DNA of 32,929 nt from Deltaproteobacteria bacterium (GTDB taxonomy: Bacteria; Myxococcota_A; UBA9160; SZUA-336): contig VGRW01000039.1 of NCBI GenBank assembly GCA_016875225.1, positions 1 through 32,929 of the forward strand, read 5' to 3'. Shown one piece after another: positions 12,838-21,313 of this stretch; the first letter of the stretch is position 1, and each line of letters begins with the position of its first letter. Position numbers and translations under genes: made by a program. The notes beneath the pieces are model-generated. The model had not been told where the DNA came from, did no database searches, and worked only from the letters and a program-made list of their open reading frames with translations.

Positions 12838-13389
12838 TCAGCCGTCGGCGTGGCCCGCCGGCTCGCGCTCCTCCTGATCGCGGCGGAGCTGCTTCTTGCG
12901 CCGCCGTACGTACAGCTCGCGCTTGAGCTTGCTGATGTGGTCGATGAAGAGGACCCCGTCCAGGTGGTCGATCTCGTGCTGGAAGCAGAACGATTCGAGC
13001 TCGGTCGCGTCGAACTCGACTTCCTCCCAGTCCAGAGTGCGCGCGCGCACCACCACGCGCGCGTGGCGCTCGACGTCCGACTTGAAGTCCGGTACCGACA
13101 GGCAGCCCTCCTGCTCCGACACCGCTCGGCCCTCGGCCACGCGGATCTCGGGGTTCAGCAGGATGCGCGGGTTGCGCTCGCCGTCCTCGCTCCAGTCCAG
13201 GTCCATCACGATCAGGCGCTTGGCGACACCGACCTGCGTCGCCGCCAGGCCGATGCCCGGCTCGTCGTACATGGTCTCGGCCATGTCGTCGGCGAGCGCG
13301 CGGAGCGCGTCGTCGATCTCGTGGCGCTCGACCGCCGCGGCCTTCTGGCGCAGCCGGGCGTCGGGGAACTGCAGGACCTGTCGGATCAT
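12838..13389 (-). CDS. def: Peptide deformylase
   Basis: This metallohydrolase removes N-formyl groups from new proteins. All three family motifs are present: GIGLAATQVG, EGCLSVP with the metal Cys, and QHEIDHLDG with the two metal His and the catalytic Glu. The protein is 183 residues with a basic tail (KLKRELYVRRRKKQLRRDQ). I chose the ATG at 13389 because family members begin MI-x-x-VLxxPD; a longer frame from 13425 would overlap priA and has no homologous-looking N-terminus. The chosen start lies 10 nt after the priA stop. Confidence 0.96.
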   Translation of the reverse strand: MIRQVLQFPDARLRQKAAAVERHEIDDALRALADDMAETMYDEPGIGLAATQVGVAKRLIVMDLDWSEDGERNPRILLNPEIRVAEGRAVSEQEGCLSVPDFKSDVERHARVVVRARTLDWEEVEFDATELESFCFQHEIDHLDGVLFIDHISKLKRELYVRRRKKQLRRDQEEREPAGHADG

Positions 13390-13399
13390 CGGCCGTATT

Positions 13400-15850
<2,451 letters not shown>

Positions 15851-15856
15851 CCCCTG

Positions 15857-15885
15857 TTTGTACCGCCGCCGCGGCGCGACTCCAA
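15857..15885 (-). promoter_or_regulatory. Candidate sigma-70-type promoter for priA operon
   Basis: On the minus strand TTGGAG (15880-15885) and TACAAA (15857-15862) are separated by 17 nt. The -10 ends 6 nt before the priA ATG, so initiation would give an essentially leaderless mRNA. Hexamer matches are partial (3/6 and 4/6); spacing and the lack of a Shine-Dalgarno are the support. Confidence 0.4.
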
Positions 15886-15932
15886 GCGCCGGTCCCTTGC
15901 CCGGCTCCCCGGCGCGCCCTACCTGAAGGGCG

Positions 15933-16853
15933 ATGCGCGACATCACCGTCGTCGGCAGCCTGAACATCGACATCTCCGTGCGCGTGCCCCGCTTCGTGCG
16001 GCCGGGCGAGACGCTGCGCGCCACCGGCCTGCTGCTCGGCGCAGGCGGCAAAGGCGTGAACCAGGCGATCGCCGCCGCGCGCCTGGGCGGTCGCGTGCAC
16101 CTGGTCGGCTGCGTGGGCGACGACGAGTTCGCCGCGATTCCGCTTCGCGCGCTGGCCGAAGCGGGCGTGGACGCGACGCACGTCGCGACGCTCGCCGGCC
16201 AGCGCACCGGCACCGCGCTGATCACCGTCGACGAGGCGACCGGCCAGAACCAGATCGCCGTCGACGCGGGTGCGAACCGAAGCGTGCGCCCGGAGCACGT
16301 GCGCGACGCGGTGCCGGCGTTCCGCGCGTCCGCCGTGCTGCTGGTGCAGCTCGAGCTCCCGCCCGAGACGGTCGAGACCGCGCTCTGGCTCGCGCGCGCG
16401 AACCACGTGCGAACCGTGCTCGACCCCGCGCCCGCGCGCGATCTCGCCGACGGCACGCTCGCGCTGGTCGACGTGCTCACGCCCAACGAGAGCGAGGCCG
16501 AGGCGCTCACGGGAATCGCGATCGGCAGCGTCGAATCCGCCGCGCAGGCCGGCGCGCGGCTGCAGGCGCGAACCGGCGGCGACGTGGTGGTGAAGCTCGG
16601 CGAGCAGGGCTGCGTCTGGGTTCACGCGACCGGCTTCGAGCACGTCGCCGCGCCGCGTGTCCGCGCGCTCGACACCACCGGCGCGGGCGACGCGTTCAAC
16701 GGCGGGCTCGCGCTCGCGCTCGCGCGGGGCGAGCCGCTCTCTGCCGCGCTTCGCGAGGCCGTGCGCGCGGGCGCCGCCGCGACGCTGCGCCGCGGCGCGG
16801 CTGCCGCCATGCCCACCCCCGCCGACCTCTTGGCGCTGCCGGAAGCGCGCTAG
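15933..16853 (+). CDS. rbsK: Ribokinase (PfkB-family sugar kinase)
   Basis: This PfkB-family kinase of 306 residues most likely phosphorylates D-ribose to ribose-5-phosphate. Visible features are [22 protein letters not shown], the sugar-binding [37 protein letters not shown] and the anion-hole/catalytic-base motif [17 protein letters not shown]. The GGKGVNQA form favours ribokinase over fructo- or adenosine kinases, though other sugars or nucleosides remain possible. GAAGGG lies just upstream of the ATG. No ribose transporter is nearby. The bufferin precursor gene follows after 37 nt on the same strand, so read-through into it is likely even if functionally unrelated. It is divergent from priA. 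Confidence 0.9.
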   Translation: MRDITVVGSLNIDISVRVPRFVRPGETLRATGLLLGAGGKGVNQAIAAARLGGRVHLVGCVGDDEFAAIPLRALAEAGVDATHVATLAGQRTGTALITVDEATGQNQIAVDAGANRSVRPEHVRDAVPAFRASAVLLVQLELPPETVETALWLARANHVRTVLDPAPARDLADGTLALVDVLTPNESEAEALTGIAIGSVESAAQAGARLQARTGGDVVVKLGEQGCVWVHATGFEHVAAPRVRALDTTGAGDAFNGGLALALARGEPLSAALREAVRAGAAATLRRGAAAAMPTPADLLALPEAR

Positions 16854-16890
16854 ACTCGGGCACCGCTCTCGAAGAACGGAGGTCACCGCC

Positions 16891-17163
16891 ATGGACAAGT
16901 CCCGCTCGCTCGCCGCCACCGCCCTCACCACGCTGATCGGCCTCTCCGTCGGCCAGATCGCCGAAGCCGCCAGCGCCCAGGCGTCGTCGGGAAACGAGAA
17001 GTGCTACGGCGTGGTGAAGAAGGGCCAGAACGACTGCGGCACCGCGAATCACGGCTGCAGCAAGCAGGCGAGCCAGGACGCCGACCCGAACGAGTGGGTC
17101 TACCTGCCCAAGGGCAGCTGCGAGAAGATCGTCGGTGGCAGCCTCGCGCCCAAGGACAAGTAG
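16891..17163 (+). CDS. bufA: Bufferin-type RiPP precursor (BufA1/DUF2282 family)
   Basis: A 90-residue exported precursor. A signal peptide covers about 1-29 ([25 protein letters not shown]). The mature part has four Cys at 38, 49, 56 and 77 in the family pattern [30 protein letters not shown]. In characterised bufferins an MNIO enzyme turns the central Cys residues into thiooxazole groups and the peptide binds copper outside the cytoplasm. By that analogy Cys49 and Cys56 are the likely modified sites and Cys38/Cys77 a disulfide. The ATG has GGAGG 8 nt upstream, better than most genes here, as expected for an abundant peptide. It is followed directly by the MNIO and partner genes. The longer open frame upstream belongs to another frame of rbsK and is not used. 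Confidence 0.88.
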   Translation: MDKSRSLAATALTTLIGLSVGQIAEAASAQASSGNEKCYGVVKKGQNDCGTANHGCSKQASQDADPNEWVYLPKGSCEKIVGGSLAPKDK

Positions 17164-18004
17164 CGCCGCCTCGTCGCTCCCGCGCGCCTGCGGGCTCGGC
17201 CTGCGCGCGCCGCACTACGACGCGATCCTGGCCGGCGCGCCCGACGTCCCGTTCTTCGAGGTGCTGGCCGAGAACCACACCACCCTCGGCGACCCCGCGC
17301 GCGAGATCCTGACGCGCGTCCGCGAGCGCTGGCCGGTGACGCTTCACTGTGTCGGCATGTCGCTCGGCTCGACCGACCCGCTCGATTTCGAGCACCTGGG
17401 CCGGCTGCGCGAGCTCGAGCACCGGCTCGAGCCCGCGCTCGTCTCCGACCACCTGTCTTGGTCGTCGCTGGACGGCCGCTTCCTGCACGACCTTCTGCCG
17501 CTGCCCTACCTGGAGGAGTCGATCGCGCACGTCTCCGCGCGCATCGCGCGCGTGCAGGATTTCCTCGGCCGCCGGATCGCGATCGAGAACGTGTCTAGCT
17601 ACGCGACCTTCGCCGAGTCCGAGCTGGCCGAGTGGGAGTTCCTGTCCGCCGTCGCCGAGCGCGCCGACTGCTCGATCCTGCTCGACGTGAACAACGTGCA
17701 CGTCTCGGCGGTGAATCACGGCTTCTCGGCCGAGACCTACCTGGACGCGCTCCCGCGCGAGCGCGTGGCGCAGCTGCACATCGCCGGGTTCTCGCGCGGC
17801 CGCGAGCTGCTGCTCGATTCGCACGGCGCCGCGATCGACCCGGCCGTCTGGCGCCTGCTCGAGCTCGCGCTCGAGCGGTTCGGCGCACTCCCGTTCGTAC
17901 TCGAGCGCGACCGCAACATCCCGCCGCTCTCCGAGCTGCTCGACGAGGCGAAGAAGGCGAGCGCGCTGATCGCGCGGCGAGTGACTCGCGATGATCTGGA
18001 GTGA
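17135..18004 (+). CDS. bufB: MNIO-family (DUF692) bufferin-modifying multinuclear iron oxidase
   Basis: A TIM-barrel enzyme of 289 residues with the expected metal ligands: H27 (RAPHYDAIL), E46/N47, H71 (LHCVGMSLG), D105/H106 (VSDHLSW), E151/N152 (ENVSSYATF), D184 and N187 ([15 protein letters not shown]), H215 (QLHIAG), D228/H230 (DSHGAAID) and E257 near NIPPL. This is the MNIO family that converts Cys of RiPP precursors to heterocycles; here the substrate is the bufA product just upstream. No ATG exists. The only in-frame start before the conserved GLGLRAPHY is the GTG at 17135, which lies inside bufA, giving a 29-nt overlap and probable translational coupling. It ends in GTGA, touching bufC. 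Confidence 0.9.
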   Translation: MAASRPRTSSAASSLPRACGLGLRAPHYDAILAGAPDVPFFEVLAENHTTLGDPAREILTRVRERWPVTLHCVGMSLGSTDPLDFEHLGRLRELEHRLEPALVSDHLSWSSLDGRFLHDLLPLPYLEESIAHVSARIARVQDFLGRRIAIENVSSYATFAESELAEWEFLSAVAERADCSILLDVNNVHVSAVNHGFSAETYLDALPRERVAQLHIAGFSRGRELLLDSHGAAIDPAVWRLLELALERFGALPFVLERDRNIPPLSELLDEAKKASALIARRVTRDDLE

Positions 18005-18009
18005 CTTCC

Positions 18010-18726
18010 ATGCTGCGTGAGCTGCAGCGCCGCTTCGTGCGCGACATGCTCGCGGGCGAGTCATGGGTGCACCCGTACCGAGAGAACCTGCTCTGCGGCC
18101 ACGCCGAGGCGCTCGAATCGCTGTACCCCGTGTGCCGCCGCCTGGTCGGCGACGAGTTCTTCCGCGCCGCCGCCCGCCGCTTCGCTCTCGGTCATCCCGC
18201 TTCCTCGCCCGATCTGAACGACTACGGCGCCGAGCTGGCCGACTTCTTCGCCGGCTTCGAGCCCGCGCGCGCCCTGCCCTACCTGCCCGACGTCGCGCGC
18301 TTGGAGCGGGCGCTGCACCGCGCGCTGCTCGCGCCGGTTCCGCCGAGGGTCGACCTCGCGGCGCTCGCGCAGGTGCCCGAGGCGCGCCGCGGCCAGGTGC
18401 GCTTCGCGCTCGCGCCCGGCGTCGCGCTGCTCGAGTCCCGCTACCCCGCCGACCGGATCTGGCTCACCAACCAGCCCGGCTACACCGGCGAGGATCGCGT
18501 CGACCTGTCCGAGGGCGGCGTGCGGCTGGCCGTCTGGTTCACGCCGGACGGCGAGCCCGCGCTCGAGCGGCTCGTCCCGGCCGAGCTCCAGCTGCTCGCC
18601 GGCTTCGAGCGCGGACTCACGCTCGACGACGCGTGCGCGTCCTGGCCAGGCACGAGTCAGGAGCTGGCCGGATTCCTCGCCCGAGCGGTGCAGCGCGGGT
18701 GGATCGGGTCGGCGCGGGTCGGGTGA
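18010..18726 (+). CDS. bufC: MNIO partner protein (DUF2063, BufC/HvfC-like)
   Basis: The 238-residue protein has the conserved N-terminal domain LRELQRRFVRDMLAG, YRENLLCGHAEALESLYPVCRRLVGDEFF, FALGHPASSPDLNDYGAELADFF and LPYLPDVARLERALH. This domain, once called putative DNA-binding, is the substrate-presenting partner that works with the DUF692 enzyme. The C-terminal part (DRIWLTNQPGYTGEDRVDL onwards) resembles the RRE-like half of such partners. I chose the ATG at 18010 because GGAG lies 8 nt upstream; a GTG at 18001 overlaps the bufB stop as GTGA but has no site. No DoxX-like bufD follows; the next gene is convergent. Confidence 0.88.
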   Translation: MLRELQRRFVRDMLAGESWVHPYRENLLCGHAEALESLYPVCRRLVGDEFFRAAARRFALGHPASSPDLNDYGAELADFFAGFEPARALPYLPDVARLERALHRALLAPVPPRVDLAALAQVPEARRGQVRFALAPGVALLESRYPADRIWLTNQPGYTGEDRVDLSEGGVRLAVWFTPDGEPALERLVPAELQLLAGFERGLTLDDACASWPGTSQELAGFLARAVQRGWIGSARVG

Positions 18727-18744
18727 GCCGCGATTGGATCGCGG

Positions 18745-18785
18745 CGAACCAGCGCGGCGTGCGGTCCGCGCCGCGGAATGGTTCG
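18745..18785. terminator. Long GC-rich hairpin between convergent genes
   Basis: CGAACCA (18745-18751) pairs with TGGTTCG (18779-18785). Inside it CGCGGCG pairs with CGCCGCG around a 9-nt loop. It starts 18 nt after the bufC stop. There is no U-tract in either direction, so it may be a Rho-assisted end, an RNA 3' stabiliser or a bidirectional stop. Confidence 0.4.
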
Positions 18786-18820
18786 GTCTCACCTCCGCGG
18801 AGCGAGCCTCCGCGGAGACC
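18785..18820. repeat. Second hairpin with two copies of a 10-bp palindrome
   Basis: CTCCGCGGAG occurs twice (18793-18802 and 18808-18817), inside an outer GGTCT/AGACC pair. The structure directly abuts the previous hairpin and lies before the stop of the convergent PPOX gene. It is probably a terminator element for that gene or both. Confidence 0.4.
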
Positions 18821-18853
18821 GCGGGGATTCAGACCGCGTCCGAACGCCGGCGC

Positions 18854-19411
18854 CTACGGCCGGTCGGTTGCGTTCCACGCCATCGCTCCCGTGATCCAGT
18901 GGGTGATCTCCTCCTGCTGGTCGTTCCTGTGCAGGTGGCGGGGCGGCTGCGCGAAGGTCTCGTAGGGGCGACACCGCAGGACGACGCGGCCCTCCTTCTC
19001 CGCCATCGCCTGCACCACCGGCCGAGCCTCCGCGGGCAGCGGTTTCCCCGACATGCGGCCGCCGACAGCCATCATGACGTCGACCACCAGCGCGGGATCG
19101 GTCTCCAGCCGCGCGTCGCAGTAGACCTGCAGGTACGCGAAGGGCCAGCGCTCGTCGAGAATGCAGAGGCTGATCTTTCCCGAGCGCGCCACTGCCTTCG
19201 CCTTGGCCCGGCCTCCCATCGTGGAGACGAGGAGCTCGTCGCCGTCGGTCGGCACGTAGTAGACCACCGACATCGCCGGCCCGTCGGAGCGCCGCTCGTA
19301 ACCGAAGATGCAGGTGCGGTGCGTGCGGACGAACTCGCGGCGCTCGGATGGGAGCATGTCGCGGTCGGTCGGAGCGGTGAACGGGGCGGGCGAGAGCGGG
19401 AGGATGCGCAT
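18854..19411 (-). CDS. PPOX-fold flavin/F420-dependent oxidoreductase
   Basis: The 185-residue protein belongs to the pyridoxamine-5'-phosphate-oxidase-like split-barrel family. It begins MLPSERREFVRTHRTCIFGYERR after a short leader, then MSVVYYVPTDGDELLVSTMGGRAKAKAVARSGKISLCIL and WPFAYLQVYCDARLE. That order is typical of the PPOX class in which the strand-turn GGRAKAKA contacts the cofactor phosphate. The family includes FMN- and F420-dependent reductases; the cofactor cannot be told here. AGAGGAG lies 7 nt upstream of the ATG. It is divergent from a TetR gene across a dyad operator, so it is probably the regulated target. Confidence 0.8.
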   Translation of the reverse strand: MRILPLSPAPFTAPTDRDMLPSERREFVRTHRTCIFGYERRSDGPAMSVVYYVPTDGDELLVSTMGGRAKAKAVARSGKISLCILDERWPFAYLQVYCDARLETDPALVVDVMMAVGGRMSGKPLPAEARPVVQAMAEKEGRVVLRCRPYETFAQPPRHLHRNDQQEEITHWITGAMAWNATDRP

Positions 19412-19429
19412 CGAGTTCTCCTCTACAAG

Positions 19430-19456
19430 AGTCTTGTTATCGATCGATAATAGACT
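19430..19456. promoter_or_regulatory. TetR-type dyad operator
   Basis: The central TTATCGATCGATAA (19437-19450) is a perfect 14-bp palindrome, flanked by AGTCT (19430-19434) and AGACT (19452-19456) as outer arms, with a 1-nt asymmetry. It lies in the 56-nt gap between the divergent TetR and PPOX genes and overlaps the candidate promoter. It is strikingly AT-rich for this genome. It is very likely the autoregulatory site of the TetR protein. Confidence 0.8.
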
Positions 19457-19461
19457 ATGCT
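19434..19461 (+). promoter_or_regulatory. Candidate promoter of tetR, leaderless
   Basis: TTGTTA (19434-19439) and TATGCT (19456-19461) are spaced by 16 nt, each matching 4 of 6 consensus bases. The tetR ATG follows 6 nt after the -10 with no Shine-Dalgarno, so the message would be leaderless. The operator occupies the spacer, fitting repression by steric block. Confidence 0.5.
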
Positions 19462-19467
19462 CGCCCG

Positions 19468-20124
19468 ATGGGTCAAGCGCAGAAGCGCCGTCGTCGGCTG
19501 CGCCGATCGCGCGGGGACATCCGCGAGCGCTTGCTCGACGCCGCCCTCGTGGAGTTCGGAGCGAAGGGGTTCGACGGCGCCTCGACGCGCGCCATCGCCG
19601 AGCGCATCGACGCCCACCAGCCTCAGATCCACTACCACTTCGAATCGAAGGAGGCGCTCTGGAGAGCGGCGGTGGATCACCTCTTCGCGGAGCTCGGTCG
19701 CGCCATGGAGGGGCTCGACTTCGGAGCGGATCCGGCCCGGACCACCGCGATCGATACGCTCGCGGACGGGTTCGCCGAGCTGATCCGGCGCTTCGTGCGT
19801 TTCGCGGCTGCAAGGCCCGAGCTGAACCAGATCATGCTGCACGAGGCAACCGCCAGGAGCGCGAGGCTTCGCTGGATGACCGACCGGCACGTTCGGCCGC
19901 TCTACGACGCCGTACGCGTGCTCTGGCGCCGCCTGCGCGAGGCGGGGATCGCCGCGCCCATCGACGATGCGATGTTTCATTACGTGTTGGTGGGCGCCGC
20001 GTCACTCCCCTACGTGAACGCTCCGGAGGTGCGCCTGCTGACGAAAGCGGAGCCGACTGACCCCTCCTGGGTGGAGAGGCATGCGGACGGGCTCGTCGCG
20101 ACCTTCCTGCCGAATCGAAGCTGA
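19468..20124 (+). CDS. TetR-family transcriptional regulator
   Basis: The protein has 218 residues. The N-terminal helix-turn-helix is typical: IRERLLDAALVEFGAKGFDGASTRAIAERIDAHQPQIHYHF, followed by ESKEALWRAAVDHLF. It is preceded by a very basic tail (KRRRRLRRSRG). The C-terminal ligand domain is helical, with RPELNQIMLHEATARSARLRWM, like TetR proteins of catabolic loci; its ligand is unknown. There is no ribosome binding site at the ATG, consistent with a leaderless mRNA. The divergent PPOX gene and the downstream phosphotriesterase-like gene (80 nt after, same strand) are the likely regulon. Confidence 0.9.
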   Translation: MGQAQKRRRRLRRSRGDIRERLLDAALVEFGAKGFDGASTRAIAERIDAHQPQIHYHFESKEALWRAAVDHLFAELGRAMEGLDFGADPARTTAIDTLADGFAELIRRFVRFAAARPELNQIMLHEATARSARLRWMTDRHVRPLYDAVRVLWRRLREAGIAAPIDDAMFHYVLVGAASLPYVNAPEVRLLTKAEPTDPSWVERHADGLVATFLPNRS

Positions 20125-20203
20125 TCTCCGGGGAGAGCTACCGACTCCGCGTCTCGGCGGAGCCGCAGCGCTTGCGCGCGCCCCCGTGCGACAATCGCTG
20201 CCG

Positions 20204-21310
20204 ATGAGCCAGCTCGACCCGAAGGTGATGACCGTGCGTGGACCCGTGGCGCCGGAAGCGCTCGGCCTCACGTCGCTGCACGAGCACATCCTGTGCGATC
20301 TGTCCGCGTGCTACCGCGATCGGTTCCGGAAGATCCTGCCGGCCGAGATGGAGATGCCGGACGGGCCGTTCGAGATCGGGGAGCGCTCGACGCTGCGGCA
20401 CGCGATGCTGCTGTCGAGCAGCAACCTTCGGCTGGACGACGAGAAGGTGATGACGGCCGAGGTCGCGGACTTCGCGGCGGCGGGCGGGGGCGCGATCGTC
20501 GAGACCGGCTCGCCGGGGATCCGCACCGGCCAGGACGTGCGCGCGTTCGCGCGCATCTCGCAGGCGACCGGCGTGCACATCGTGGCGTGCACGGGGCTGT
20601 ACGCGGAGGACAGCTGGCCGGAGCGCTTCCGGGGTTTGTCGGAAGCGCAGTACGCGGACTACCTGCGCGGCGAGATCGCGAGCGGGATCGACGGCTCGGG
20701 AATCCTGCCGGGCCAGATCAAGGTCGCGTACGAGGGACGAAGCGCCGACGCGGACGCGTACCTGCGCGCGGCGGCGCGCGTCTCGCGCGAGTCGGGGCTC
20801 TCGCTGCAGGTGCACGTGGGCTTGCTTCAGTCGAACCCCGAGCTGCGCGAGTCGTTCCTGCCGCTCCTGTACGGGAGCGAGTGCGTGCCGGAGCGGACGG
20901 TGATCTGCCACGTCGAGAACTGGCTGGGGTCGCTGCCCCTGCAACAGATCGTGCTCGAGCCACGGCTTGCGGCGCAGGACTTGACGTTACACCGCGAGGT
21001 GTTGGACCGCGGCTTCCACGTCTGCTTCACCTGCATCGGCGCGGAGTGGGACCTGGAGGAGCTCGGCTTCGCGCACCGGCCCGACTGGTTCTACCTGGCG
21101 GGACTGGTGGCGCTGATCCGCGAGGGCTACGCGGACCAGCTCACGATCGGACACGACGTGTTCACCAAGCTCTGCACGCGCCGCGGCGGCGGCGAGGGCT
21201 ACACGCGGATCCCCCGCTTCGTGCTGCCCCTGCTCGGACGCTGCGGGGTGTCCGACGCGGATGTCCGCAAGCTCACGGTCGAGAATCCGGCGCGGCTTCT
21301 GGCGCAGTGA
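20204..21310 (+). CDS. Phosphotriesterase-family metal-dependent hydrolase
   Basis: A binuclear-metal TIM-barrel hydrolase of 368 residues. The family metal ligands are visible: H26 and H28 in SLHEHIL, bridging K173 in GQIKVAYEG, H204 in LQVHVG, H236 in VICHVEN, and an Asp in LTIGHDVFTK near residue 313. Length and motif order fit phosphotriesterase-related proteins and lactonases, which hydrolyse esters or lactones; the natural substrate is unknown. The segment between the HxH motif and the bridging Lys contains an extra acidic stretch (ILPAEMEMPDGPFEIGE). The start is the ATG at 20204, though one at 20228 is possible; neither has a clear ribosome binding site. It lies 80 nt after tetR and may be under its control. 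Confidence 0.82.
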   Translation: MSQLDPKVMTVRGPVAPEALGLTSLHEHILCDLSACYRDRFRKILPAEMEMPDGPFEIGERSTLRHAMLLSSSNLRLDDEKVMTAEVADFAAAGGGAIVETGSPGIRTGQDVRAFARISQATGVHIVACTGLYAEDSWPERFRGLSEAQYADYLRGEIASGIDGSGILPGQIKVAYEGRSADADAYLRAAARVSRESGLSLQVHVGLLQSNPELRESFLPLLYGSECVPERTVICHVENWLGSLPLQQIVLEPRLAAQDLTLHREVLDRGFHVCFTCIGAEWDLEELGFAHRPDWFYLAGLVALIREGYADQLTIGHDVFTKLCTRRGGGEGYTRIPRFVLPLLGRCGVSDADVRKLTVENPARLLAQ

Positions 21311-21313
21311 GTC

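Noticed and set aside
15897-15925. Promoter for rbsK (TTGCCC, 17 nt, TACCTG)
   Set aside because: Spacing is right but the -10 match is too poor, and an ordinary RBS-like GAAGGG already precedes the start.
15851-16510. N-terminal extension of priA on the minus strand
   Set aside because: It is antisense to rbsK and Ser/Ala-rich; the PriA family begins at the ATG at 15850.
20125-20203. Promoter for the phosphotriesterase-like gene (TTGCGC and GACAAT)
   Set aside because: The hexamers are only 12 nt apart, too close for a sigma-70 promoter.
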